DNA of 64,000 bases. It comes from Dugong dugon. Taxonomy: Eukaryota > Chordata > Mammalia > Sirenia > Dugongidae. The notes under the pieces were generated by a model. It made no database searches. It saw only the letters and a program-made list of their open reading frames with translations, and was not told the DNA's origin. Position numbers and translations under genes: made by a program. Location of the stretch: the NCBI GenBank assembly GCA_030035585.1, contig CM057469.1, forward strand, positions 117,468,650 through 117,532,649, written 5' to 3'. Shown here one piece after another: positions 21,665 through 31,920 of this stretch; position 1 is the first letter of the stretch, and every line of letters begins with the position of its first letter.

Positions 21665-21870
21665 GCTTTACACAATGAGCACTCTCTGCCAAACCCTTCC
21701 AATAATTTCCACTGCTTATAACTAGCCTACAGTGTGGGTATTATTAACACCACTTTATAAAGAAAGTGTGGCTCCATAAGATTAAAAATTTGTCCAGGTT
21801 GAGAGTTACAGCAAGAATTCAAAACCAGATCCACCTAGCTTTGAAGTCTGAACACATGACCCTCTGTGAG
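21665..21870 (-). repeat. MIR SINE
   Basis: Reverse MIR order: 'tgggtattattaacaccact', 'aagaaagtgtggctccataa', 'cagcaagaattcaaaaccag'. Ancient copy. Confidence 0.5.
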
Positions 21871-21894
21871 AAATGAAAGGAGGAAACATGTCAG

Positions 21895-22530
21895 TCATGT
21901 AATGGTGCTAAGGGCACAGACCTGAGTCGGATGGACCTGCCCTCCGGTCTTGGTGCCATCGCTCCCAGCTCTGCAAATGGGGCCAGCCACTTAACCGCTT
22001 TTCTGGTTTGGTTGTTCTAATTTTTAATACTGTTACATTTACCTTAATTTACATATTTGATGAAAATATGTTTTAATTTTATCCATTTTGAATGTACGAC
22101 ATTTTAATAACAGCCTTATTGAGATGTAAGTCACATAGCATAAAATTCACCCTTTAAGGATGTACACTTCAGTGTTGTTTAGTATATTTCCAGAGTTGTA
22201 AAACTGTCATCAGTATCTAATTTTAGAACATTTTCATCACTCTCAAAGGAAGCCTTGTGCCCATCTGCAGGAACCTCTTCATTCCTTCCTACCCCCAGAC
22301 CCTGAAAAACACTAATCTGCTTTCTGTTTCTAAGCATTTCCCTAATCGGGTCAGTTCACATAAATGGAATCATCCAGGATGTGGCCTGTGTGTTGGGCCT
22401 CATTCACTTAGCGTAAGGTGCTTAACCTCTTCAGCCTTGGTTTCCCATCTATAAAATGGGCATAAAGACACCTACTTTGAAGGATTGTTTTAAAGATCAT
22501 TTACTAGAAAAAAAAAATTCAGCCCAGTAC
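21895..22530 (+). repeat. MIR SINE split by an L1 insertion
   Basis: The left part (21895-22005) has 'ctaagggcacagacctgagt' and 'ctgcaaatggggccagccac'. The right part (22420-22530) resumes with 'gcttaacctcttcagccttg', gtttcccatctataaaatgg and 'aaggattgttttaaagatca'. The two halves join in MIR order once the intervening L1 is removed. Confidence 0.7.
22008..22418 (-). mobile_element. Old L1M 3'UTR fragment
   Basis: Reverse landmarks of the widespread L1M 3' end: 'cttattgagatgtaagtcac', 'cataaaattcacccttta', 'catttccctaatcgggtcag', 'aaatggaatcatccaggatg', 'cattcacttagcgtaa'. It is inserted in the MIR above. Confidence 0.68.
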
Positions 22531-22716
22531 TCAGGACACAATATGTCCAAGAAATGGAAGCTCTCATTAGTCAGGACAACAATAATAATCAGGGTAATAA
22601 AAATAAGGATTATGGGAAGGCACCAGACAAGGTCTGGAGATGGAAGGAACTGGATGCCATATGGATGGGACTAGCTGAGAGATGTTTTGTGTTGATGTCA
22701 TTTACTTTTTTGCCTA

Positions 22717-22922
22717 AATCAGGGTATCTCAACCTTGGCACTATGGAGTTGGGCAATTAGTTTTTTGTGGGTAACTATCCTGCTCGTTGTGTGACGTTTT
22801 GCAGCCTCTCTGGCTTCTACCCATTAGTACACCCTCCCCCGAGCTGTGACAACTGAACATGTCTCCAGAAATTGCCAGATGTCTCCTGGGGGACAAAACT
22901 GGCCTCAGTTCAGAACCTCTAG
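22717..22922 (+). repeat. MER20 hAT-Charlie DNA transposon
   Basis: Nearly complete copy: 'cagggtatctcaaccttggc', 'ggcttctacccattagtaca', 'gagctgtgacaactgaacat', 'gtctccagaaattgccagat', 'tctcctgggggacaaaactg'. MER20 copies are known to have been recruited as endometrial regulatory elements in placental mammals. Nothing here shows that this copy is one. Confidence 0.8.
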
Positions 22923-23011
22923 CCTAGACCTTGCTCAGAGCTTTAGCAGTTCTTCACTTCCTCTCTCTCAAATACAACATCTTCAGTTTCACAGGCAATT
23001 TTATGCTATAG

Positions 23012-23405
23012 ACTTGTGCTCTCCAATATGGTAGTCTCTGGCTAAGTGCTTGGCTGCTAACCGAAAGGTTGTTGGTTCAAATCTATCAGTGGCTCCATGG
23101 GAGAAAGACCTGGCAGTCTGCTCCCATAAAGATTACAGCCAAGAAAACCCGTGGGGCAGTTCTAGTTTGTTATATAGAGTCACTATGAGTCAGAATCAAC
23201 TCAACGGAATGCAACAACATGCTACATGTAACTATTTACATTTAAATCAATTGAAATGAAATGAGAATTAAGTTCTTCAGTTACACTTGCCACATATCAG
23301 TATGTGCTCGAGTCACATGCATATGGTAGCTACCATATTGGACACTGCAGGATAGACTATTTCCATTATTGCAAAAAAGTTCTATGGGACAGCACTGCTA
23401 TAGCT
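23012..23405. repeat. hAT-type non-autonomous DNA transposon, interrupted
   Basis: Terminal inverted ends are visible as 'gtgctctccaatatggtag' at about 23018 and 'ctatgggacagcactgct' at about 23381. Between them lie 'atttaaatcaattgaaatga' and 'gctaccatattggacactgc'. An AfroSINE splits it at 23037-23215. Confidence 0.6.
23037..23215 (+). repeat. AfroSINE, long subtype
   Basis: Forward copy: 'aagtgcttggctgctaaccg', 'cccataaagattacagccaa', 'gagtcactatgagtcagaat', 'caactcaacggaatgcaac'. It lies inside the hAT element, so it is younger. The TSD was not resolved. Confidence 0.88.
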
Positions 23406-23409
23406 AGAA

Positions 23410-24615
23410 CCCTTCTAACTAACAAATGAATTTCTGGTCTTTGGGAATGAGAGATTCATCACTTGTGATTCTTTAGCTATTAGAGAAGGCAGTCCCTGAA
23501 GCTGCTCAGTGTGCTGACTCTGCTGGCAATCTAGAAGCTTTTCCTCTTTGGATATTCTCCACTGAGTGCAGGTGGAGAGCAGCCCCTGGTCCAGGGTCTG
23601 TCCTGTGGCCTTACTGAATGCAGGGGAGATGCAGATGAGAGTCTTTGAAAGAAAACCACTGATCTGTCTATTTCCCCTTAAAGGTCAGAGACAAGCAGAT
23701 TAGCTACCCACAGGCGAAGCATTCAGAGGAGGGGATCCTGGACCCAGCTAGAACCTGAGAAGTTTAGCAAGAGAGACAGCCTGAAAAGTGGATGAAAAAG
23801 ATCCAAGACTACAACCAGAAGGCAATATCCAAGGTCAAATCTGAAGGGCAAGGGGCAGCCATATGGGGGAATGAGCGATCATTTCCTCACCAGCAATATC
23901 AATTTCTGCTATAGGTAGTTACTGGTGAGTGGCTCGTCACCAGAATCATTCAGAGGGGCAGCATCAAATTATATACTGTAACAAATTATATCAGATTATT
24001 ATTACGAAGGGCATATGTGTAGTTGGCTCTGCTTGGCATTCTAGAAAAAAATTCCCACTGTGATTTATTTCTACTACCTATTCTTAGCTCAGCTCTTCCC
24101 TTTCTAAAAATCAATCAATCAATTGGTGAGAGAGATTAAACCATTTGGATACTAAGCAGGAAACTGCTTTATCTATCTAGACCAGCATTTCTTAACCATG
24201 GCCAGTCCTCATGGGGGTATGCAAGGGAAGGACGCTGTTAGGCTAGACTCCAGTGGGAGCACGTTGTGTATTTACTTTTGGCTGGTGGCTTCTTGCCCTG
24301 GACTCCACTGCATAGGCTCCATTCCACAGACTCACTAAACTCAGTTATATCACTGCAGGGACCACCCTTGTGGGACGCTGGGATAAGAGGTAGACAGAGG
24401 CCCGGAGGCTCTCTGCATTGGACTAGGTTCTCACCATACTTGGCCAAAGGCAGACACAGCTGGAAAGGCTCCTGCAAATTGCAGCTGAGCTGTCAGGATT
24501 TGACAGCAACTTTGCACTTCTAGGACTCCTAGGACATCACCCAAGTGAATGAGTACCCTGAGCAGAAGCAGCTGCCCCCCTTGCTAACCTTCCAGTGCAA
24601 CCAGGGGAAAACCAT
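23410..24615. other. Unassigned 1.2 kb
   Basis: No element is recognised. Frames at 24238-24477 (-) and 24266-24523 (+) overlap on opposite strands and match no family. A tract caatcaatcaat is present near 24110. Confidence 0.5.
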
Positions 24616-24619
24616 TCAA

Positions 24620-24890
24620 AGTCTCCCACTTCTTAGAAGACAAACTCCAAGCCCCTCGGGCTCGCACACAAGGCCTTCGGTGACCCGGCCCCTCCTTGCC
24701 GACCTCTCACTCCTCTCATCTCTGTTGGCTTGTTCTCCTCTGTCCGCTCTGACAAGGTGTGTGCTCTTCTCTCGCTTTTAATTCTATTTCATGTTTCCAG
24801 GCCTTTGTTCTCTCCACTCCATTGACTTGTATTGCTCTTTCCTCTTCACTTCCTATTCATTCCTCAGAACACACCCTAAATGTCCAACAG
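24620..24890 (+). repeat. L2 LINE 3' region
   Basis: Forward L2 order: 'agacaaactccaagcccctc', 'aaggccttcggtgacccggc', 'ccgacctctcactcctctca', 'ccaggcctttgttctctcca', 'ctattcattcctcagaacac'. Confidence 0.62.
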
Positions 24891-24891
24891 T

Positions 24892-25178
24892 AGGATAGAA
24901 GGTACGTTAATTGCAGTATATGGTGGATCTGGGGTGTGCCACCCGGTTCCCCTCTTCAGGGCCAAGGCACTCATCCCCTTCTACTTGCCAGGAGTGGCTG
25001 CTGATGGCTCATAGGTGAGTTTCTTGGCAAGAATTGTCCTGTGTTAAGGGAAGCTGCCTCACGTAAGGTTACATCATCCCACGTCTAACGACCAGTTCGT
25101 GTAGGGGTACAATGGCTTGTCCCTTTGCTTTACTTGGGAGTACTCCAAAGGGCCTTCCTAGCTGAGAACCATCCTACT
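24892..25178. other. Unassigned stretch
   Basis: The first 50 bp resemble a short L1 scrap (aatgtccaacagtagga). The rest is not recognised. Confidence 0.4.
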
Positions 25179-25275
25179 GAACCACCACCGCTGCATCAGA
25201 ATAGAGCACTGTAAAATCAGAGGCTCTCAGTTCACCTGTGCTTCAGTGCTTTGTGCTTTACAAAGAAACTCTGGA
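25179..25275 (+). repeat. Dispersed duplication, copy A
   Basis: Positions 25192-25275 match 26482-26565 over 84 bp with two mismatches by eye. A 'ctgaaccacc' motif lies just upstream of both. The sequence is not one of the interspersed families seen elsewhere in the window. Confidence 0.85.
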
Positions 25276-25279
25276 GTCC

Positions 25280-25788
25280 TCCATTGCAACAGCATCACGT
25301 GCCAAGCTCTGCCTCTGTTCTGCTTCCCTGCTTCCCTAACACGGTGGTTTCTGGAAGCCCTCCCAGCAACCCTCCCGCAGGCAAATCTCCATTTCAGAGT
25401 GTTTTCCAGGTAACCCTATGCCACAGCAAGTCTAGGATGAAATATGTCATCATTAAAAATGAAAATGTATATATTAAAGGCTACTTAATGACATAGGACA
25501 ATGTTCAAGTTAAAAATGTTAATTAAAAAACAAGGGACAAGTCTGTACAGGCATGATGTTCCTGGTTACGTACGAGTATACACGAAGAGAATGTGAATGA
25601 GAGCAAAATGGAAAAAAAAAAATCCCCTCATGAGAAAGTCCTCCTAACCGAGAATTAAGATGGTGTTCATCTCCAGAATTTTGTTTCACTCTTTTGTTTG
25701 TTTTAAACATTCTACAATGAACAAGGAATCATTAGAAAAAATAATTAAGTCATTTAAAAGTAAAATGAGATAATGTTATTAAACAAGC
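25280..25788. other. Unassigned stretch
   Basis: No repeat or exon is recognised. Confidence 0.5.
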
Positions 25789-25822
25789 CACACACACACG
25801 CGCGCGCGCACACACACACACA
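25789..25822. repeat. (CA)n(CG)n(CA)n microsatellite
   Basis: Alternating purine-pyrimidine tract with a central block of five CG steps between two CA arrays. It is a strong candidate for Z-DNA formation. Confidence 0.95.
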
Positions 25823-26035
25823 AAACCTCTGTAATTCACACTCACAAGACAAAAATCTTCAGCTTCTATGTTCCCTTTTTGTGTTATATTACCACTTGTA
25901 CCTGCCCCTACCCAGGTGGGTAGATTTGATTACTCTTTTTTTGTTGTTGTTGTTCCATAAGGGTGGAAGATCAAGTCCCTATGCTTAGGATATTGTCTTT
26001 ACACTGTAAACATTCGATATATTTTATTGACTGAC

Positions 26036-26065
26036 TGACTGAATGAATGAATGAATGAATGAATG
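26036..26065. repeat. (GAAT)n microsatellite
   Basis: Six tandem GAAT units, preceded by a short 'gactgactgact' tract. Possibly the remnant tail of an L2, which commonly ends in such tetramers. Confidence 0.85.
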
Positions 26066-26214
26066 TAGCGGCATTTGGAGTGGAGACTTGAAGAGTCAAG
26101 AGTTTGATTGGCACCTGGACAAACTACTGAAAGCCAGGGAAAGGACGTAGAAAGAAGAAAGCTTTAAAATCCAATTAACTTTTACTGATTGCGTCAGAAT
26201 GTTGTATTTGCTAA

Positions 26215-26480
26215 CTGTTGTGGAGCTGGCCTCTGACTCATGGTGGACCCAGGCACAATGGAACTAAATGCTGCCCAGTGGAACAGTTGTTGATCCAAAG
26301 GGTTTTCACTGGCTGATTTTCTTAGTCTGAAATATCTGCTGAAACCTGTTCAGCACCGTTTAACAACACCCCCGTCTCAACGGACAGATGAGTGGTGGCT
26401 GCACATGAGGTGCGCTGGCTGGGAATCTAACTTGGGTCTCCTGCTTGGAGGGTAGAAATTCTACCACTGAACCACCGCTT
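26215..26480 (-). repeat. Old AfroSINE-related repeat
   Basis: It starts gttgtggagctgg and has 'ctgacttgggtctcc'-like head text (tctaacttgggtctcctgct, ctaccactgaaccaccgc). The body carries 'gggttttcactggctgattt' and 'ctgctgaaacctgttcagca'. It is the best preserved example of the old subtype here. Confidence 0.62.
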
Positions 26481-26565
26481 TTGCATCAGAATAGAGCACT
26501 GTGAAATCAGAGGCTCTCAGTCCACCTGTGCTTCAGTGCTTTGTGCTTTACAAAGAAACTCTGGA
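26472..26565 (+). repeat. Dispersed duplication, copy B
   Basis: Partner of 25192-25275, starting at 26482 and immediately downstream of an old AfroSINE-related repeat. The spacing between copies is 1,290 bp and the orientation is the same. Sequences diverge at once after 'ctctgga'. Confidence 0.85.
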
Positions 26566-26818
26566 ATAAGCTAGCCTTGCCACTGTGGTTTTGAGGCTTT
26601 CAAGATAAGTACTGGTTTGGTTTCAGAAGGAATGAACCGTGATCAGTGATGTCTTCAGCTTCACAATGGTCTTTCTCTCTCTCTGTCATTCTCAAAAAAA
26701 AAGGTAGTGTTCTTTCAAACTCCTCCGAGTTAAATTTTGGAACATTGCATTTGAAATTTACTGGCACTGCCTTATTTTCTTCCCCTTCTCTCTTTAATAA
26801 TTACTAAAAAGTACTTTT
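26566..26818. other. Unassigned spacer
   Basis: Contains a short (CT)n tract and an A run near 26694. Nothing else is recognised. Confidence 0.4.
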
Positions 26819-26819
26819 T

Positions 26820-26900
26820 TTGTTTGAGATAAAATACACATACCATAAAGTTCATTCTTTTAACCTTTTTCAAGTATTCAATTCAATGAGTATTGCCTTT
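26820..26900 (-). repeat. L1M 3'UTR scrap
   Basis: The phrase 'gagataaaatacacatacca' with 'taaagttcattcttttaacc' is the reverse L1M 3' signature also seen at 22130. Confidence 0.45.
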
Positions 26901-27280
26901 TTATCCTGAGTTTGATTTCTCTCTGGAAGTGACAATTAGCCACTCTTTGCAAAGGTATTAACTGGCTCTAATGAGCTGACATTGCAATAGTGCTCCTTGG
27001 TAACACATTTACATTTTAATAAGGGCATTGATACCTTAACTGAAAGAACTACTTCCATTCTTCCATGACTCCCTGCACCTAGGATCAAATTTGTTACCAG
27101 TATACGTAAGTCTCTTCTTAGACTGGCTCCTGTTATCCAGCCTTTCTCGAGTTTCTCTTTCCTTATGTACTGTGCGCCCAAGGCACACTTACATATTTAC
27201 ATTTCATCACATGAGCCAAGTTCTCTCAAGCCTTTGTGTTTCTTTCTTTCTCTGCTTGGCAGATGCCTACACATCCTTCC

Positions 27281-27508
27281 TTTGAGACTGTTACTGTTGT
27301 TGTGAGCCTTTGAGTCAATTGCAACTCATAGCAACCCTATAGGACAGAGTAGAACTGTCCTATAGGGTTCCAAGGCTGTAATCTTTATGGGAGCAGACTG
27401 CTAGCTGTTTTTTTCCAAGGGATCTGTTGGGTGGGTTCAGACCATCAACCTTTTGTTAAGCAGTCAAGCACTTAACTGATGTGCCACCAGAGTCTTCTAT
27501 TTGAGACT
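27281..27508 (-). repeat. AfroSINE with 9-bp TSD
   Basis: SINE 27290-27499 in reverse, long subtype (gttgttgtgagcctttgagt, gctgtaatctttatgggagc, cacttaactgatgtgccacc). The direct repeat tttgagact is at 27281-27289 and 27500-27508. Confidence 0.93.
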
Positions 27509-27576
27509 AAGTCCAGGCATTACAACGTCTGTGAAACCACGCTCAACCTCCTCAGGCTGAGCTGAGAGCAAGGTTT

Positions 27577-27720
27577 CTCTCCTCCCCTCCCCTCCCCTCC
27601 CCTCCCCTCCCCTCCCCTCCCCTCCCCTCCCCTCCCCTCCCCTCCCCTCCCCTCTCCTCCTCTCCCCTCCCTCTCTCTTCTCTTCTCCCCCGTCTTTCCT
27701 CCCCTTCCCTTCCCTTCCAA
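27577..27720. repeat. (CCCCT)n tract, G-quadruplex-prone on minus strand
   Basis: A pure pentamer array runs from 27581 to 27652 (about 14 units), followed by an impure C/T-rich extension to about 27720. The minus strand reads repeated GGGGA, giving many four-G runs with one-base loops. The Gly/Arg/Glu-rich minus-strand frames across it are artefacts. Confidence 0.95.
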
Positions 27721-27914
27721 TCTGATCTCTCTTTCCCCTAGGCAGCTTCACATGCTCCCAGTTCAACATTTTCCATATTGGTTTATAACTATCAATCCCA
27801 TTGTTGCTTCCTCATACAACTGTGAATGCTTGCAGCATAGAGACTGTTCACATACCTCCACTGCTCATGGATCTTGAAATATAATAGATGCTTAAAATTT
27901 TTATTGAATGCCAA

Positions 27915-28547
27915 AAGAAAAAAAGAAAAATACTATTTGAATCCTGGCAGGCTGGTAAAGGAGAATTGTTCTTTGGTGGAATGCACCCTTGGGCACCCAT
28001 CAAGTGGGTGCCTACCTGATGAACAGCATCCGCTGTGAAGGAGTCAGAGAAGTAGAAAGGCAGAATGCATATACCTCTGGACATTCTCTGCTGCTGCTTA
28101 GCGAAAGATACAAACTATTAATGAGATACAAGTCATGACAATGTTTATCTAGTAGCATTGATAAACCTGAGCATTCGTCCCAGCCTGCTTTATTCTGTTT
28201 CTCCTGAGCCTCAACACCGAATTTACATTTGTAATACCTGCTGTTTCCATCCCAGGATAATAGACTATTTAGCGTTTTATCATTTCCAAAGTCTGAGATT
28301 TCACACTGTACCTACCCTTAGTTATTTGATATGGATCTCTTCTGAGGGCTTCCCGGGGACCGTTCTGTAGTCTAGGCTATACTACCAAGGTTGTAGGCTA
28401 TCAAGCCAGTATATAAGCTGCAAATAAAATAAAGGGAAAGATGTTCAGATTATTGGAAACAGAAAGCAATAATGAAATGCGCAGGGCTGGGGGTGGGAGT
28501 AGGAGAGAAAAGAAAAGGGAGGAGGGAGGGGGGAAAACAAAACAAGT
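27915..28547. other. Unassigned stretch
   Basis: No repeat is recognised. A purine-rich patch with a G run lies at about 28485-28545. Confidence 0.5.
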
Positions 28548-28787
28548 ATAGTTTTCTTAAGGTCCCTGGGTGGCACAAATGGTTTACACTGGACTGCTAA
28601 CTTAAAGGTTGGCAGTTCACACCCACCCAGTGGTGCCGCAGGAGAGAGGCCTGGCAATCTGCTTTCATTCAGGTTACAGCCAAGAAAACCCTATGGAGCA
28701 GTGCTACTCTGTACCATACAGTGTCACCATGAGCCAGAATCAACTCAATGGCAACTAACTAACTACAGCAACAAAATAGTTTTCTTA
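28548..28787 (+). repeat. AfroSINE with 12-bp TSD
   Basis: SINE 28560-28775, long subtype (ggtccctgggtggcacaaat, ggttacagccaagaaaaccc, aatcaactcaatggcaacta). The perfect direct repeat atagttttctta is at 28548-28559 and 28776-28787. Confidence 0.95.
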
Positions 28788-28869
28788 TGACCTAAACTCC
28801 TCTTTGCCTCAATCTTTTGACATACACTCACTGAACCCTCCAAGAAAACACTGGGGCTGGGGAATCAAA

Positions 28870-29052
28870 TGTTCATGTGCATAATAGTCACGTAGGGACT
28901 TGTTTAAAATGGTGGGTTCCTGCCCATCTCCTCAATTTCTGGTTTAGTTGCTCTAGGGTGAATCCTAGGAATTTGGTTTTTTAGCAAGGCCTCAGATGAT
29001 TCTGTTAGATGTGGTCTCATCAATGGGCCACATATTGAGAAACACTACAGAA
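28870..29052. repeat. MER5-type hAT DNA transposon
   Basis: Order 'gtcacgtagggacttgttta', 'tttctggtttagttgctcta', 'ctcagatgattctgttagat' and a terminal 'tgagaaacactac' fits a MER5A/B element. Confidence 0.6.
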
Positions 29053-29084
29053 CCATCACTCAGCACAGTAGTATTAGTTAGCAT

Positions 29085-29565
29085 TTGCTGCTAAAGCAAC
29101 AATTACGCATGTCTCATGGTGGATTAGCAATTTGGTCTGGGCTCAGCTAGATTGTTCTTTCACTGATATAGCCTGGACTCACACATGAAGCTCCAGTCTG
29201 CTGGTGGCTCAGCTGGATGGCCAAAGATGGCCTATTCTCATTTCTGGTGATTGGCAAGCTGTCAGTCCAAAGCACCTCAGTTCTTCTCCCTATGGTCCCT
29301 ATAGTAAGTTAGCTTGGCCTTCTTCATAGTGTGATCTTCGGATTCCCAAAACAAAGAGAGGACAGACCCCAGTGCTCAAGCCTCTGCTTATGTCACCTTT
29401 TCTAATGCACCCCTTGGCCAAAGCAAGTTGCATGGCCAAGTGAAGATTTGAGGGGAAGAGAAATAAACTGTACCACTTGATGGGAGGCATGGCAAAGTCA
29501 CATTGCAAAGGATGGGAGAAATTACTAGGGCTATCTTTGCCAACAATCTTCCACATTAACTGTCA
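29085..29565 (-). mobile_element. Probable MLT1-type LTR, diverged
   Basis: Reverse reading begins 'agtattagttagcatttgct' (compare the MLT1 3' end). It proceeds through 'ctcagctggatggccaaaga', 'aagttgcatggccaagtgaa' and 'ttgccaacaatcttccac'. Layout and length fit MLT1, but divergence is high. Confidence 0.45.
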
Positions 29566-29569
29566 CAGT

Positions 29570-29938
29570 AAACTAGTTTGTCTAGTAAGGGTTGAAGAAT
29601 CAAAGTTTATGATGAATTCACACTTAAAAAAAATACTGCAAATGCAAGTTTATCCCACAGATAACAGACTTTTCGCCTGCTTGCATCCGCAAATACTTTT
29701 ATTTTTTTTGAGTAAGCTATTAGGAGGGTTTAAGCCAGTATGATGGAATTGTGCATAATCTTGGATAAATCCATGGGAACTTTTAGCCAGTGTTAAAGTA
29801 ATCTGTCATGAATGACTTGGCAGAGGGGAAAAGAAAAAATAAATAAAATACTATGACTCTAGGAACCTGTGGAAAATGGGGAGACGGGGCAGATTATGAT
29901 CTTTTGTTTCACTGCTTTTCTTTGGGAGAGTGGGCAGT
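29570..29938. other. Unassigned stretch
   Basis: Nothing is recognised. An A run near 29623 and a T run near 29703 are present. Confidence 0.5.
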
Positions 29939-29939
29939 A

Positions 29940-30125
29940 TAGACCATCGTCTCTGTCTGTCTAGGCTCCAATCTTGGCTCTGCCATTATTGAAATGCTTG
30001 CCTTCAGTAAATAGGTCACATCACGTCTCCGGATCTCACAGGGTTGTTGTGAGATTTATATAAAATTATGTATGTCATGAGACCTCTAAAAGCATTGGCT
30101 GTCATCATCGTCATCTTCGTTATTA
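29940..30125 (+). repeat. MIR SINE
   Basis: Forward order: 'ctccaatcttggctctgcca', 'tcacagggttgttgtgagat', 'gagacctctaaaagcattgg'. Confidence 0.55.
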
Positions 30126-30264
30126 ATCATGCCAGAAAACAAATATGTTGCTAACATACCATAGCTCTCTCTACACACACTTGAAGAATGGGCAGCTGCC
30201 TAAAGAATCTTTATTTAGGCAACTCCTTGCCTCTTCCAAATGTCTAAAATCACTTGAAAATAGA

Positions 30265-30746
30265 CTGTAGTGAATTCAATTGTGCCTCCGCCTATATATA
30301 TATATGTTCAAGTCTGAACTCCTGGTACGTGTGAATGTGACCTTATTTGGAAAAAGGGTCTTTGCAGATGTAATCAATTTAAGATGAGGCCATACTGGAT
30401 TATGATGGTCCCTAAATCCAGTGGTCGGTGTCTTTATAAGAGACAGAAGAGGGAGATTTGGACACAGAGACACAGAGTGACATACAGGGAAGAAGTTCAT
30501 GTGAAAACAGAGGCAGAGACTGGAGTGACACAGCTACAAGCCATTAAGAAACACCAAAGATGCTGAGACACACCAGAATCTGGGAAGAAGCAAGGAAAGA
30601 GTCTTCCCGAGAGTCTTCAGATTGTAGGTCCTGCCAACACCTTGATTTTAGTCTTGCATACTCTAAAACTATAGGAGAATAAATGTGTGTTGCTTAAGTC
30701 ATCCAGGTTGTGATAATTTGTTGTGCCAGCCCTAGGAAACAAATAC
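30265..30746 (+). mobile_element. MLT1-type MaLR LTR
   Basis: Complete outline: start 'tgtagtgaattcaattgtgc', 'gaccttatttggaaaaaggg', tctttgcagatgtaatcaat, 'gtgtctttataagagacaga', AATAAA near 30679, and the end 'ccctaggaaacaaataca'. No clear TSD remains. Solo LTR. Confidence 0.75.
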
Positions 30747-30867
30747 AGAGGCCAAAGCCTTTAGTTCCACAAGGACGGGAGAGGGTGGCTATTCCCAAAC
30801 CTCCTCTTACTTGCTAGCAGAGACTTAGTGTCTGGTATTCTCACTGTGATTTAAGAGAAAAGCTGTT

Positions 30868-31368
30868 GTGGTGGCCAGTCTCTAAGGTGGCCCCCAATGA
30901 ACCTTGCCTTCTAGTATCCACTCGTTTGTAAAGAATTCCTTCCCACGCTCCATAGGGCTGATCTGCGTAACTGAAAGGATAGTACAAAAATGATGGTATG
31001 TGGCTTCTGAGGCTAAGTTGTAAAAGACAGTGTGATTTTCACCTTGCTGTCTTGGATCACTTGCTTGGGAGAAGCTAGCCTGCTGTCATGTCCTGAGGAT
31101 GCTCAAGCAACCCTATAGAGACTTTCATGTGATTAGAACCTGAGGCTCCCTGTCAACATGCTCAAACTTGCCAACCATGTGAGTGAGCCATCTTGGAAGA
31201 AGATCCACTGGCCTCATCTTGACTGTAACCTCATGAGAGACCCCAAGTCCTAAGTATTCCGTTAAGCTGCTCTCAGATTTCTGATCCACAGAAACTGTGA
31301 GAGATAATAAATGTTTGTTGCTTCAAGTTGCAGAGTGATTTGTTAAGCAGCAGTAGATAACTAATACA
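30868..31368 (+). mobile_element. MLT1-type MaLR LTR
   Basis: Start 'ggtggccagtctctaaggtg' and gcccccaatgaacc; middle 'ttgcttgggagaagctagcc' and 'tgtgagtgagccatcttgga'; AATAAA-like ataataaatgtttg near 31305; end 'gcagtagataactaataca'. A possible 5-bp duplication gctgt/gctgc flanks it. It lies about 120 bp after the previous LTR and belongs to a different subtype, so it is a separate insertion. Confidence 0.75.
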
Positions 31369-31369
31369 G

Positions 31370-31638
31370 CTGCTTTGATGTGGAGAAGGAAAGAGAGCAT
31401 AGATGCACTGGCTGATGGAAAGACAGAGGCAGTGGAAGGACCAGAAGGCAGAGGCTAAGGATTACCGAGGAGTAGCCTCACCATGTAGCTTGTAGGTTCA
31501 GTCCTGGAGGCCAGCTCCTGGAAGAGAAATGGCAGAGTAGAGTGTGCCAAGTGCTTTGAAGTGCCTGGAGAGCCTGCAGGGAATGGCACTAGGTAACCAG
31601 GAGGTCAAGCTTTTCCTTTTTATCATCTCAGCCATTAA
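31370..31638. other. Unassigned spacer
   Basis: G/A-rich unique sequence without a recognised element. Confidence 0.45.
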
Positions 31639-31639
31639 C

Positions 31640-31920
31640 CAGAGTGAAGCTCTTTGTGGGAAACATGCAAATTGCTGAAAATGGAGTTGAACTTCCTGTG
31701 TCTCTCTTTAACTGGAAATATAATTGCAGCTCCTTGCACATTGCTATGATTTTTTTAATCCTGTCACGCTTCGTTGGCTCACTGCTTTTCATCTTACTGT
31801 TTATTAAAACAGCCCGAGTCGTCTTTGATGCTGAAAGCCCAAGTATGTGATTGGAGACCATTGCCAAATTACAAAGCATTTTTATTTGATACTGAGTTTT
31901 TTGACCGTTCATTTTTAACT
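31640..31920. other. Unique AT-rich block, candidate conserved element
   Basis: No repeat similarity. It contains an octamer ATGCAAAT at 31666-31673 (a POU/OCT-type site by motif) and ends at a T17 run. Short frames on both strands (31644-31850, 31628-31912) overlap and look incidental. Confidence 0.35.

Larger units (their letters stand above)
27020..27913 (+). repeat. L2 LINE 3' region, twice interrupted
   Basis: L2 text before the SINE (ccagcctttctcgagtttct, catgagccaagttctctcaa, cttggcagatgcctacacat) resumes after it. It ends with 'gcatagagactgttcacata' and 'aatagatgcttaaaattttt'. An AfroSINE (27290-27499) and a (CCCCT)n tract lie within it. Confidence 0.6.

Noticed and set aside
27497..27769. 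Gly/Arg/Glu-rich minus-strand frames of 90 and 66 codons
   Set aside because: Pure translation of the (CCCCT)n tract.
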